Positions 11,454 to 23,636 are shown, counted from the first letter of the stretch. The stretch is DNA of 64,000 nucleotides from Apophysomyces variabilis (GCA_002749535.1 MZZL01000034.1:11913-75912), one strand, 5' to 3'. The notes: a model not told the origin generated them from the sequence alone. Translations and numbers: made by a program.

Positions 11454-12778
11454 TATTCTGTCTTAATCTTCGAGGATTTGTGTTCATGCATGGTGTATAA
11501 TACATTGCGTCACTCCGAATGTTCCGCCAACCTAAACCTTATCTCCACAATCAAAGCCTTGTCCCTGTAACCTAAGCCTCGTCCCTGCATTGCATCCAAG
11601 CGTTGCACGGCCCTCGACCCGCGCTCCTGTGTCATATTAGGCTAGCTGCTCACTCTAAAGTACTTCTCAAGACAGAAGTGCAATAGAAACAATCTTTGGT
11701 CCAATTATTCTCTGGTTTTTACCAAGGTATGCTGTTGTTCCATTGAATTCAACTTGCATGAGCAAAAAATGTGCGGTGTATTTTATATTTAAGATTTGAC
11801 TTCCATTAGCCTTAACAGGTAAAATTAGTAAAATTAGTCATTTAGGTACCACTAACTGGGATTTAGTGGATCGGGGAAATTAACACACATTGCCGTGCCT
11901 ATATATATATATATATATATATATGAGTACTGGAAAAAGCCGAATGTACGGTACAAGATGAAGTTCTTTTTTGTTTGTCTTTTTATTGCGAGCTCACTTG
12001 CAGCTACTCTTCCATCTGAGAGCCAAGGCTCGTTGCTGGAACAGCATGCCAAAGGACAGAACGTCACCGATGGGATCTACAATGGTTATTATGCCGGCAA
12101 CAATCTCTATATCCCGGTTTCTTGCGTTAATGGACTTCCGCTGGGACGATGTGAAGAGGGCGTTACCAATAAGAGCAGTTTAAGCAAACGACAACAGATG
12201 TGCTGGCAAATGACATGGATGGCATTTGTTGTATGCAAGGTAGATCTCAGTGACACAAACATATGCCAGAAGACATACTGTCATTGCAATGGTTTTAATA
12301 TCGATTGTAAAGTTGGCACAACTTGTGAACAGACTTGCAGCTGTATTGTACCTAGTACTTGCACGATTTGATTTTATGAATCCCATAAATTTAACTTGTA
12401 TATTCTATTATTACCGAGACGCTTGCAGTCCAGCCGTTGGCTCTGCTCGCATTGTTTTGAAATAAACTATACACACTACACTTTTGCCAATCGTGTAAAA
12501 GATCTTAGTATGGACGACATATTATTGTAATCGCATGGTTCCATCTTATAAGGATAAATCCGCTATCGTTGATCTATAGGACAGGTAAATTGTATTGCCA
12601 CGCACAAAAGAAATACAGAACGCGATTGTTTTCCATTGAATCGAAGCTTGTTGCTGTACACATTTTCCTCCGAAGTATTACCTGTAACTACGACAAAGAT
12701 CCTTTTGTTTGTAGCAATGCCATACTATGTGGATATTCAATTGTCCTGTCACGGCTAGCTACTACACACTCTTTCAGT
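11454..12778 (-). repeat. Right arm of the perfect inverted repeat
   Basis: Exact reverse complement of 9001-10325. The flank beyond 12778 (AGAGGTTTATTTTAG) shares nothing with the flank before 9001. No target duplication or trans-poson-type terminal motif was seen at the outer ends. Confidence 0.9.
11958..12371 (+). CDS. Small secreted cysteine-rich protein, copy B
   Basis: Identical in sequence to the gene at 9408-9821 and transcribed in the opposite direction, away from the spacer. It has a signal peptide, an L-S-K-R site and a ten-cysteine C-terminal domain. A (TA)n tract and TATATA-rich DNA at about 11901-11924 lie just upstream of the ATG and may act as the TATA region. The 3' side has AATAAA at about 12462. 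The perfect identity means the copies cannot be distinguished by short reads. Confidence 0.75.
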   Translation: MKFFFVCLFIASSLAATLPSESQGSLLEQHAKGQNVTDGIYNGYYAGNNLYIPVSCVNGLPLGRCEEGVTNKSSLSKRQQMCWQMTWMAFVVCKVDLSDTNICQKTYCHCNGFNIDCKVGTTCEQTCSCIVPSTCTI

Positions 12779-14731
12779 AGAGGTTTATTTTAGTATGACT
12801 TGTTGCTTACTACACGATTTCTGATTTATTTCTCCATTTACTTTGCCTTCTCGCACCTTGCTAGTTTATTTTAAGCCCTGAATGCGTTTATCTTGATGGT
12901 GCAGCTTGAAAGCTTAAATTAACCATTCGCGTATAGAATGCTGCTTATATTCTCTCATAGGCAAATGGATATGAATTAGGTGGACGAATATCCGGAACGG
13001 CGAATATTTTGCTAATGCCTAGGTCAGACATGTGTTTAAGGCGATAATTAAGCACAAGTGCAACAAAAGCCTACTAAGACGGTGTCCTATATAATAGCTC
13101 TCAGCTTTTTACACAAAACCTAACATTGCAGATCGTTAAATATCCAATTGTATTAACGGGTTTCCAAAAACAAGTATAAGCAGATCTACAAACAGTATGT
13201 GGTGCTATAGAAATCGACCTACGCAAGATAATAACAGCTGCTGACACTCGGTGCATGGATGACTATAATCAGGTAAAAGTAATTGCTTTGTATATTTTCA
13301 GTCAGTATAACGTTGACGGCAAACCTTTAGTTTAAGTTTAGCTATACATGAACTCGTCTGTCCGTAATCTCATTTTGTTAAGTAGGATGGCACAAATCTG
13401 GTTAAAATAATGGTCAAAATCCAGATCCACCGCAGCATCTTTGCTTTTTTTTTTTTGTATAACAGATGTGGGACAGAAAAATGATAACGTACTAATTTAC
13501 TCGTTACCAATGTTAATCAGTTCCTCCATAACTTCTATAGAATCAAGCAATGAAGGCGGATTTAAGAACAAAATGGGTAAAACGATGTCTGACGCAGTAA
13601 GTTACGACACTTTTTCAGCTCGTAATTATCTGATTTTTGACACTATCGAAATGAGTAAAGCAATTAATATGACCGGTAAACTTGTGGGAAGCCAATCGGA
13701 AAATTAAAGAATGACTATCATTGTTATTAGAATCAGCCGGATAAGGTCAGTTTTGGGTCTCCATTAAGGGGAGATACTTAAGATTAGGTAGAGGGCTTTG
13801 AGGTACCTTTCAACACATTCGACACATGTCTATAAATTATAGAACGTAAACGCGCCGCTCACTGGGCGATTGCCTAGTTAAAAAACCATCCTTCCAGCCT
13901 ACATGTTTGATTTAATGCTTTTTTAGCTTGCAATGAGGGTCGTTGCCAGGTGGGTGTGAAACCCAATAAACGCGTTTAAGCCTTGCTACAACACACATCC
14001 AATTTGTATTCCTATGCAAAAACCATGCTTGATCCCGGCTGTGGTATGTACAAAGATGGATTCGTGTTTCTTTAACGCCAATTTAAAATTTACTGTGTCA
14101 TTGGCTAGTGGGAATCATACTCCTCCTAGCTTTGCCTTGAAATAAGCGCTGTTTGCGCATCTTAATCTCTCAGAATAAGAAAACCATGCCCGGTCTCGGC
14201 GACGCTTTGTATTAGCATACACCTAGATTTCTGTAAGGGGGATATGGAATTTATCGAGCGAGTTTCCAGTAATATCTACTGTCTGTTCAACGTCTTTGAA
14301 ATGGCTTTGTTTGCACAATCACTTTTACACCCTTAGCTTTTGGCTCGAAGATCCTATGTCCTATATGAAAACAAATTTTACCCGAGGATAATCTAGCGAA
14401 AATCCTTGTCACGTTTATGTGCAACGGTTTTCTTGTAATTTTTCATAGAAGACCAAGTGCGAGGGTTACTGCCCATTGAGTCTACAGAAAGTTCAGTTGA
14501 ACACGGTCTCCATTGATTTTCGCATTTTAGATGGAGATCAAACAGTAAAACTCTGCCTAAGATTCAGATAAGATCAAAGCAAATATAGCAATATTTCCGG
14601 TCAGAACATACGAGGCCCCTAGTCATTGGGGAAGACCTGAAAATCATAAAATCTGTTTCCGACAACGAACATTCATTGCAAATATATACATATTCTGTCT
14701 GGCTCATCGCCTCAAATCTGATAATCCGAGC
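12779..14731. other. Intergenic with one hAT-like end
   Basis: No supported gene. 12960-13021 repeats the CGAATAT words and ends GCTAATGCCTA, like the hAT-type ends at 1964 and 4088. An 88-codon frame at 13441-13707 has no recognisable domain and starts in a T-tract, so it is not called. Confidence 0.4.
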
Positions 14732-15606
14732 TAGGGACTGGCACCAATGGATACCAATGAATCAACAATATCTATTTAGCATTGGAATGTTTTGAGCAAT
14801 AGTAATATTCATTCGTCAACGAAATCCGAACTTGCACATTCATTCAAACAGTTTCTAGGTGTTCGCATTTGTTTGTAGTTCTAAAGACATGTCTACATTT
14901 AACTCCATAAGCAAATGCTAATCTTAATGCAAGTTGCAAGTGATAATGATTGTTGAAAGCTATTGCAAGAAATAATAAAAGAAGTAGACGAAGTTTGCAG
15001 CAAAAGGTTTATTTCAAGAAGTGCAATTCCTGTGACCAAGTCTTTTCTAATTGGCAAAAAAAAAGCGACATTGCTACTCTTAAGTCCTTTTTTTTGGTTT
15101 TTTACAAATACAAGCGATTCTTGACATTGGTTAAAGCGAAAGCTTGTTTCAAAGTTTTTGCTCACCTTCTTTGTTCGCTTATACACTTAAGGGATGGTGT
15201 TCATATGCAAGCGATATGAACGAATGAGAGGATTACACCAATGGAAACCAGTGACATTAATAATATCCGTTTGCGGCTCGAACAAGTCTTAAAATATTAA
15301 TATGCTTTTCGTCCTTTGTTCTCAACGAATGTTGAGTATGTCGCAGCAATAAAGCAGGAAATCGAGCAACATCTGTGCGAGGACAGATTGGCTGAAGGAG
15401 ACATCCTAAAGTTTTGAAAATAGAAAGACAAGCATTTTCCGAAATTAGCCGAGCTATATATGTAAGTATTTCCAGCACAGGCAAGCAAGTCAGCTAGCGA
15501 GAGAGTGTTTAGCCGGGCAAAGTGCTTTATAGCATTTGAAAGAAACAGTGCCCTCGGTCACAGCTCAGCAACTAGTGTTAACCAATGCATGGCTAAAACA
15601 TTCTAA
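14732..15606 (+). pseudogene. hAT element remnant with dimerisation domain
   Basis: A hAT-like terminus TAGGGACTGGCACC starts at 14732. From about 15350 a plus-strand frame encodes the hAT C-terminal domain: D-I-L-K-F, then K-H-F-P-K-L-A-E-L-Y, then S-A-S-E-R-V-F-S-R-A-K. Stops sit where the family has Trp (TGA) and in the next codons (TAG), both explainable by single transitions. Only the 3' third is recognisable. Confidence 0.65.
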
Positions 15607-16433
15607 AGTGAAAAGAAATATGGCTAATAGGACATTAGCTTGCCATTGTTTTTCCAACGGCAGCGTATTAGTAGATCCAATAACGTAGATGTAACAAACA
15701 AGCCATTACCCTAAACCACACAGGCAGATGGCGTCATGTTGCGAACGATATGCCCTTTTGGAGAATCTATTTACCAAACATTGACAAACACATATATGAT
15801 TTGATTGGCTGTCAGAAATAACCGGCTGTTTCGAACGGAAACAAATATGGGCTAAATGCACATGAATAAAGCAGAACAATAAGTTAATGATGTTAAAGAG
15901 ACTTCCATTTATTAGTCTTATTTATTGAGAGTTGCGTTGGACCATGTATAACATGAGGCAAAACAAGAAGCAGATCTGGTACGGAACACATTTGCATGGG
16001 CATATTGGAATATGTCTTTTGCAGATTATCCGAATTGAGCCTGAAATATGCTGAGGTATATATACTGTATTTTGCTGCGAGATGGTTAGGTGCTGAGTAC
16101 TTGTTGCAAGACATAAGTACTCTTGCATATGGGTTGCGGAAGCTATACTCGATAAATGACTTGTTGATGGCAGAAACAGCCAACAATCTGTTACCTGAGA
16201 GATTCTGCAGGGGCATTGGGTTGCAGTGCGCATGAAGCAAACATTGTCACTCATATGGGAAACAGTACATCTAGTCCTCGTTTGCTTTTTCGCATTTTGA
16301 TGCAAATGTTTGATAGATTTATTTTGTTAATCCTAGTAAAAGGAAGGGGGTAAAATCGGATATCTACATCATAGTAATCGAGAAAGGCTACCTAGGATGC
16401 TGTAGATATATAGTCTTATGGCCGTATCCCTCA
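15607..16433. other. Intergenic, no gene supported
   Basis: Overlapping minus-strand frames at 15893-16305 (115 and 127 codons) show no domain, signal or splice context and are not called. Confidence 0.4.
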
Positions 16434-16851
16434 CTAGGATCGCCGTGCAAGCAACTTATTCAATCTTTCCGCTACAAATGTAACACCTTGATTCCATTCA
16501 CATTGCAGCCAACGTTTGATGTGTTTTGACCGAACGTATTTGACATCCGTCCTTCCTAAATGTGTAATAAAGACCTAGGAAGGACAATGAATACCCGTGA
16601 CCGCAAAAGTACCGACTTTGACACAGGCGAAAAGAGAAAAGACTTACTTCGTCACGTAACAAATAAGGGACGCCACCGGCTACTTCATACCGTTTCCGCA
16701 TTTTCACCATGGCTTTACACCAGTCTTGCATTTCCACGGTCATTCTGTTGTGAAATGCATAGCATGCCGTAGCTACTGTCAAAGTACCTCCTGTAATACC
16801 ATAACAGAATGAGATCAGGGTAATCCCATTGGAGGTCTGTAACCGGTTCAT
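16434..16851 (-). CDS. Small single-pass mitochondrial-type protein, MIC12/AIM5-like (tentative)
   Basis: Two exons, 16851-16648 and 16574-16434, are separated by a 73-nt intron with GTAAGT donor and CCTAG acceptor, giving 114 residues. An N-terminal hydrophobic segment (residues about 10-30, rich in G/T/A/V with Cys and Tyr) is followed by a basic amphipathic stretch. The C-terminus (I-K-R-W-L-Q-C-E-W-N-Q-G-V) resembles the W-N-x-x-V region of fungal MIC12/AIM5, a MICOS subunit at inner-membrane cristae junctions. The gene structure is well supported; the family assignment is only a resemblance. It is divergently arranged with the FUSC-like gene. Confidence 0.6.
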
Positions 16852-17519
16852 GAAAGGCTGAGCCGTCCTGTTTGTGTTTGGGCGCCCGGGAAAGCGCGTA
16901 CCAAAACTCCTATGCGCGCATTTTTTTCAACACCGCACCCAGAATACGAAGCGCTAGGACATGAAGCCATCACCTGGCGATAACACACAAGCACAGCAAG
17001 AAAGAGGGAAAGGAACAAAGCAACAATGCCTGTGGCTTGCCAATAGCCTTGGTTTAGCTAAGGCAAACTAAATCGACACAAGGGGTCTACTGCTGGGGAA
17101 AAGGAAGAAAAAGTAGTGGGATCCAGACAGGCGATCGTGAGAAATGGAACGAACTCCGCCACCCCAAAAAGAAATGAAACTGAGACAATCCCAGTGTTAC
17201 TAGGTTTTCGAACAATAATAAGCTGAAGACCAAGGGCCCCGACAAAAGAAAGATAATAGTAGCTAGTTAAACGTAACTTTGCACGTTTAACAGGTCTAAG
17301 TTACTGAATAGTGTTTATCTTTTCTCTTTCAGCTGTGGTTTCCATGTAATTATTTGGATGGAAATGAAACCATGCTATCCCGTAGAGATGTCCTTAGTAA
17401 AATCGAACATTCATACAGAACGTTCGAGACACAGAAACATATGGCATTGTTCGCTGAGCTTTATTAAATTAATACCAGCTAAACATTGATCCTTGATATT
17501 TTCCTGGTTTTTTCTGTTC
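16852..17519. promoter_or_regulatory. Divergent intergenic region between the MIC12-like and FUSC-like genes
   Basis: 668 bp of non-coding DNA with polypyrimidine stretches shared as the upstream region of two divergent genes. No specific factor site was recognised. Confidence 0.4.
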
Positions 17520-19439
17520 ATGTCTCGAGAGCACCACAGTATTGATCTGGCGTTCTCGACTCCTCAAGAAGATCTAAGAATTTCAGAAGAAAGCGTAGGT
17601 GGTTATTCCACCACTTGCCGTGACCCTATAAGAGAAAATAACTAAAGTTTTAAATAGACAAGCATATCCATACAGGCGATGGATATATCAGTAACGATGG
17701 AATCAGTGATTCACAAGAACAACCACAGCAGAAGCGGGGCCGTTTACGGGAGTATTTCAAACCAATTCGTTGGTTTCGTTCCCAGGTCACTCGCCATGAG
17801 GACAACAGATATGCCTTTCAAATGAGCGTAGCCTATACAGTGGCTTCTCTGTTTGTCATTATCCACCCGTTAAGGGAAACCCTTACGAGCGCCTTTTGGA
17901 TTGGTAGGATCTGTCTTTGTCATTTTAAGATGCTTCAGCTGCTCAAGTTATATGTTGGATTACTCCCTTTTTAGGCGTATCCGTTGTAACTGTTTTGGAT
18001 AATACGGTTGGTGGCTTCATGAACTTGAGCTTTCAACGTATGATAGGTACGGTGATCGGCGGCGGCATCAGTATCATCGTGATGACGATAACTCGTGCTA
18101 TTTTCCAACCAACTTGGAGCTGGCACGCTGCGCTGCTGTTATGTATACTTATGTTCTGTCAAGTCTTCGTCATCGCTAGAATTAAACTATTGCCGACGAT
18201 GGCTTATGCAGGTTCAATTGTTAGTATCAAAACAAAAAGGAGTTTATCTTTTATTTGTTAGGAACAGTCTAACTAACATAATAATCATCGTCCATTTCTG
18301 TAGGGGCTATTGACCACGGTCATTATTTTATTATCTGGGTATCCTGACTTGATAACTCATCGATTATCCTATGCTGCTGAATTAGCAGCTTGGCGTGTTT
18401 TAAATCTTGTTATTGGTATTATTATCGCATCGTAAGTCTTTCAAAAAGAAAAAACAAAGATACTGGTTAGAAATTGGAGGATCAACTGATGTAAGGTAGG
18501 ATAGCAGCCCTTTTCATCTTCCCACTGAAAGCCAGTCGTACAATGCGTAAAAATCTGGCAAGCGCTCTTTCAGAGACAGCGAATTTGTATGAACTTGTTA
18601 CTGAAACTTACTTGGATCTGCAAGACAAGAATAATGCAGCAATGGCTGGCTCATTGACACCCGATTACAAAAGAATATCCGTTGTACCACAGTTCTCTGT
18701 CACAGAAGCCATATTCTCCACGGTCAATCCGGAACGAACAGATGGTATACGACTGATGTGGTCGCGCGATCCGATCAGTGATCTGAGCAATAAAGCCATT
18801 GGAGTCCTAATTAAGCTACAAGCGGAATCGACACGGGTGCGCAACGTCGCCAACGAAGCCTATCTGCATGCACCATTTCATATTTTGCAAAACGACCGCA
18901 ACCGATGGCTGCTACATCGAAATCGTGCCAAACGGTATAGCGAGGCTATTGAAGCAATGAAACGCCTTGTCTGGCCCATTGTATCTTATCGGCTCATACT
19001 ACCTATCATTAGTATGGCTGATACACTACGTGCCAGTGGCGAGGATTATTTCTCGAGGGACAGATTCTCGCTCTCCACGTTAACTTTGACAAGTTTTAGA
19101 AAAAGCATCAAAGTGATGCGCCAGCTTGCGGATATTCTGAAAGACATCCACCGAAAACTGCTGGATTATCCAGAAGAATGGGCAGAACTTCGAAAGACAG
19201 TGCTTATCTGCAGACGCCAAATCCGCACTGAACTAGAACAGACGGTTCAAACTAGCGCATTTTCTCAGACGGATGGTTTGACGCTGCTATCGTACTACGC
19301 ATTTCTCGTTCGGTGCTACTTTATATGGGACGAACTACTCGCCATCATAGACAAGCTGGGATTCCCATCAAACGGCGAAAATCGACCAGACGACGACTAT
19401 GTCCTGCCGCAACGTGAACCGCAGCTTCCGAACGAATAA
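17520..19439 (+). CDS. FUSC/ALMT-like membrane transporter
   Basis: Five exons were assembled: 17520-17598, 17676-17903, 17975-18219, 18304-18431 and 18500-19439, giving 539 residues. The N-terminal half carries several hydrophobic helices, with A-F-W-I-G-V-S-V-V-T-V-L-D-N-T-V-G-G followed by R-M-I-G-T-V-I-G-G-G, the typical FUSC-superfamily signature also seen in fungal BRE4-like and plant ALMT proteins. The C-terminal half (exon 5) is a soluble helical domain. Members are anion or aromatic-acid exporters in plasma membrane or ER; the substrate here is unknown. The first intron uses a weak GTGGTT donor chosen to keep frame, so exon 1 is the least certain part. Confidence 0.75.
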
Positions 19440-19913
19440 GTAAGTATTGTAGAACATAAATTTATAGTTCTTGAAGACATTAAGTTAAGTTAAATACCGC
19501 CAATGAATGTATCGTATTTAAGCCGTTTCTCTTTTTCCTTCTTTCCTTTTTTCTTAACTGTTTCTGCAGCAAGAAACACTTGTCTCAAGTGTGACCTTTA
19601 ATAACTTAACATAAGCAATCAGGAGTTTAGTTCTTCTTTCCTGTTGCGAGCATTCTAAGCCAAAAGGTGTCTCTTGGCAGAATTACGTGTACGCGAAGGC
19701 ATCTTTGATTCAGTGAAAGTCAGGTTTCATTTCATGCAAAATAAATGCTTAAACGAAGTCACCGTTTACACAATAACAATGTTTTTTCTTTTCCAAGTAT
19801 TCTGTCGTGCTCTCACATGTAGATTCTTAAAGATCCATTTAAACCAATTTATTCAATCAAAACGCTTTTGAGTCGTTATCAACACAGTTATGTTTTTCAA
19901 CAGCTTTATATGC
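19440..19913. other. Convergent 3' intergenic region
   Basis: Shared 3' side of the FUSC-like (+) and BZW-like (-) genes, T-rich with no gene. Confidence 0.5.
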
Positions 19914-21572
19914 TTAGTCCTCTTCTTCGCTGCTTTCTTCATTGTCCTTCAGCCACTGTACAAAAGGAGCCATCTGCTTGAGGAACACAGTCTTGCCCTG
20001 GGGTTTATGGGCCTTCTCCGCCCAGTAAAGAATGGCATTATCAGACAAAACATCGTTCTTGTAGAGAAGTTGAACAATTTGACGGAAAAACTTGGTGAGT
20101 TTAGCGTCTTCATAGCATGTCAATTGGACTCTTTGAAGAAGAACGATCTCCGTCTTTGGCGACGTTGCAAAGGCTTCCATAGCTTTAGACCATTTCTATA
20201 AAGCAACATCCATTATTTGTCAGGGAATATATTAGAGATAACTTACGTTCAACGATCGCATTGTCTGAATCTCCAATTGATCGGGACGAGCATTGATCAA
20301 GTCGATTGTGCTCAAAACTGCTGTCCAGACGATCTGAATGACTTCAGGTTCGTTCAAACCAGCATCCTTTGCTCCTTGTTTAATATAGGCCACAACCTGA
20401 ATAAATGAAAATGCCAAGTCAGAAAAGAAAGAAAAAGGTAGGGTAATCATTATCTTCCTACCTCAGTGACACTGGCGTCTGATTCCAGCATATCTTTCAG
20501 GGTAACTACCAGATCTTCTTTCATCGAATTTTTCTGGTTTCTCTGGTAAAACTCCACAAGGGGTTTCATGTCCTCTGCTTCGAAATGACGCACCAGACAT
20601 TCTTCTTCACGCTTGTTGGGAGGGAAAAGCTCAATCAGCTTGTCATCCAAGCCAGCGTTAATCAATGATCTGCCAAGCTGATCAATGGTCTGTTCGCCAA
20701 GAATGGTTCGGAACACCATGGTGGAGAAGGATAAGGAAAGACCTGGAGAGAGGTTTGAATATAACCTGACCCTTTCAAGCAAAAACAAAGACAAGAGATT
20801 AGACTTACCATCCTTGACCAGATAGTCTTTGAGCAGGACTTTGAGCAAACCGATGTTGGCCAATTGAGTAGTGATAAAATAGCCTGTAGCTTTGGCCAAC
20901 TTGCTGTTTTCGGATGCTTGCCACTTGTTAACGAACTGCAAGATGTTCTTCAGGGTGTCTTCCAACGACCGCTGTAAGTATTTATGACGACGGATCATTT
21001 TGTTGAACACATCAACATGTTGTTTGATCACCGTGGGCTCATCTTCGGCCGCGAAAATGCTAAATGGACTAAGCTCCACATCGGTGTTGATGTTGCCTCC
21101 AGGTTCTTTTTTGGAAAAAAGGAAGATGTAACTCAGTCTTCTGCTTTATAAACTAAAAGTTGTTTTTTTCTCAATGTTTACCTAAGATACCACCAGTGAT
21201 AAGAATTTCGAAAAGAGAATCTCCGTATTTGCGATAATCAAGTGTGTTTCCGGCTGCGTCAAGTATAGTCGAAATGGCATCGAGATCGCCAACGTTGACA
21301 CTTGCTAATTCCTTCAGAATATTATCTCTAAAAACTAAAAGAGCTCTGCTAAGTATGGGGCTAGGAAGAAGAACAAGAGTACCTTCGGGTTCGTGCTTTG
21401 CTTGTGCTCTTTGGACACCCTTAGATGAGGAAAAAGAAAAAAAAGGAGCAAGATGATGAGCGCGTGGAACTTTTGTCTATGGAGCGTTATTTCATCTTAC
21501 TTTTCTCTGTTTTATCTTGACACCATGCAAAACAGGTTTAGGATTAGTTGCCGGGGTCTGGGGAGAATTCAT
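19914..21572 (-). CDS. BZW/eIF5-mimic protein (W2 domain)
   Basis: Seven exons on the minus strand: 21572-21501, 21419-21383, 21334-21182, 21105-20809, 20742-20462, 20396-20247 and 20195-19914. They give 423 residues, close to the usual length of the family. The N-terminus has K-P-V-L-H-G and V-F-R-D-N; the middle has G-N-T-L-D-Y-R-K-Y-G-D and F-N-K-M-I-R-R-H-K-Y-L; the C-terminal W2 domain ends F-V-Q-W-L-K followed by an acidic tail. Animal BZW1/2 (5MP) proteins compete with eIF5 for eIF2 and eIF3 and raise start-codon stringency; a similar cytosolic role is inferred. The second intron is only 48 nt. All junctions keep frame, so the gene looks intact. Confidence 0.92.
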
Positions 21573-21964
21573 GAATTGCTGTGGTTACGTTCTTCTTTTT
21601 CTTTTTGCTTTCTGGTTAGTGCCCTATCGACTGACTCTGAGGGGAAGGTCGCAAGAAAAAAAAAGACCGGAAACCAAAAGTTTTCCTTGGTTGGGCTTGG
21701 TTCGGACAAACCAAAAGCAGTCCTTTTTCTGCGTGGTTTGATTCTCCTTATGTGCGGGAATTGAACCTTCCCATGCTGTTGGTGAGAAATAACGAAAAGC
21801 ATGATCGTCTTACCAACATTGAGCAATATGATATAAATATGTCTTTTATTGGATGCATTAAAGTCATATAATTGATAAATACACACAATAAGTACTTGAT
21901 TTTCGCAACAACGACTGCAGTTGAAAAAAAACCCAACTGATTGGCTATAATGATGGAAATTCGT
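21573..21964. other. Upstream region of the BZW-like gene
   Basis: No gene was seen. A GGTTCAATTCC word at about 21750-21770 was examined as a tRNA B box and rejected. Confidence 0.4.
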
Positions 21965-22083
21965 GCGGACACTCCAATGGGACACTCCAGTCCCCCCAAT
22001 TCTGACTATGATTCCTATAAACAGGTGGAGGGTAATACGGAAATAGCGGGAGTGCTATAGGTTGGAGTGTCCCAAAGTGGAGT
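21965..22083. mobile_element. Small MITE with ACACTCCA-type inverted ends, copy A
   Basis: The left end GGACACTCCAATGGGACACT and the right end (reverse complement CCACTTTGGGACACTCCAAC) form imperfect inverted repeats of about 20 bp. A second, partial copy lies at 35845-35899 in opposite orientation, sharing CCAATTCTGACTATGATT. It precedes a MULE remnant, so it may be a terminus of that element rather than an independent MITE. Confidence 0.55.
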
Positions 22084-22270
22084 TTCATATAAACACATCT
22101 GCCTCCGCTGTCTGTGGGCATATTGCGATCAATATGGAAATGTAGGAGATATCATAGGTTAATGGCAAACCAATAAGATCATATATTAAAAGCGACTCAT
22201 AGGTATTAAAAACGTCTGTTTATATTCTTCGACCTCCAATTTCTTGAACTTCTTTTCTTGCTGAACAACA

Positions 22271-23250
22271 ATGCTTGATTTATTGAATACACCTTACGAC
22301 TCGAAGGAAAAAGTCTTGGACATCATTCAAGCCATAGTTAAAGAACTTAGATTTGCTGTCGGTATTAAAACATAGTAATGACAGAAACGTGTATATCCAG
22401 TGTGTCCGTGGTGGCAATTACAGAAACACGCATGGATTGTCTAGCGAGGATCATCAGCGTGCGAGCACAACAAAGAAAACAGACTGTGGATGGTTTCTAC
22501 GCGCTTCTGTGAAAGCAGGAACCAAAAAATGAACAATCGTTCTCACTTCTGCCTTAAGCGAGCACAAACATCCACTTGATGCTGATCTTATGCACCGTAA
22601 GCCAGCAATGAAGACAATTGAGCGCATGATGTTCATGACAAGCAATAAAAACAAGCCGGAATGAGGAATGATGCTGGAAAACATGTCGTGACAAGAAAAG
22701 ATATCTACAGTCTTTGGCAATTGCTGCACGACCAGCGAAAAAAACGGTTTCATTGATCTCGTGGAATTTTGCAAGCCATAAAGTACGAAATTACCACAAA
22801 GACAAACAATCACAAGCACATGGATATACTTTTCTTCAGCAAATGAGGCAGCAGTCCAGTCCAGAAAGTCCGTGCTTTCCCTGAAGTTGTGATCTACGCA
22901 ACATATCGCACGAATGTTAACAAACTGTCCCTGGTCAATATTGTTGATGTTAGCAACCTAGGAAACACTCAGTTGCATAACTTCTTGATCGGATCTGCCT
23001 TTGTTGTCAATGAAAAGTGCGAAACGTATGAATGACTTCTGTCGACCATACGGTCCTTATCTGGCCCCATAGTCAAGTTGAATTATTTATTACTGACAAC
23101 AACAATGCTTTAGTTGGAGCTGTAGAAAGTATATTCCTGCAGTCAGTACATATTGTTTGTGGGTAGCATATTTCGCAGCAAGTAAAATCAAAGATGGGTG
23201 GTTGTTTCGAGTAAAACAGCAAGGATTACACCGAGGTGGAAAAAGTAGTC
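22271..23250 (+). pseudogene. Mutator-like (MULE) transposase remnant
   Basis: An ATG at 22271 starts a short frame, and after a shift the sequence reads R-V-Y-I-Q-C-V-R-G-G-N-Y, D-C-G-W-F-L-R-A and H-K-H-P-L-D-A-D, the FAR1-type DNA-binding region of MULE transposases. Further on, about 22880-23010, comes E-V-V-I-Y-A-T-Y-R-T-N-V then L-V-N-I-V-D-V, matching the start of the MULE catalytic domain with Ala where the first catalytic Asp is expected. Multiple stops and shifts show it is dead. It is related to, but diverged from, the MULE at 31101-35782. Confidence 0.65.
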
Positions 23251-23636
23251 CAAACGCTTGTACATAACCGCAACAAGGCAGCGTTTGATGAGGCTGAGGC
23301 CAAACACCGTAAATAAGCGGCAAAAGGAGCAAATGCAGCAAAACAAAAGCGAAGAGTACTGTGAATGAAGCGCAACACGAGAAGGATGGAGAAGACGAAA
23401 ACAAGATGAAGGAAGAGCAGAAAAGGCAATTGCTGATAGAATGAAGACAAAAACTTTTGACTATTTTGATAACTACATATACATAAAGTACAATTGCAAA
23501 CGCATTATTAACTATATCTATAACTACTTTAAAAGCACCTTAGGATACAGCGAAAAGTGAGCAGGACCCTATGCAGGAAACCACCATTTTCTTGGTGTGC
23601 GTACAACTGAACGAGTTGAAGGTACTCATTGGCGTA

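Noticed and set aside
9001..12778. Terminal-inverted-repeat transposon with 1.3-kb ends
   Set aside because: No target duplication, terminal motif or transposase in the spacer; a duplicated gene palindrome fits better.
15893..16305. Two overlapping minus-strand frames of 115 and 127 codons
   Set aside because: No domain, signal peptide or splice context, and the two frames contradict each other.
21740..21790. GGTTCAATTCC resembling a tRNA B box (minus strand)
   Set aside because: No 5-bp T-stem in the right register, no A box and no acceptor-stem pairing around it.
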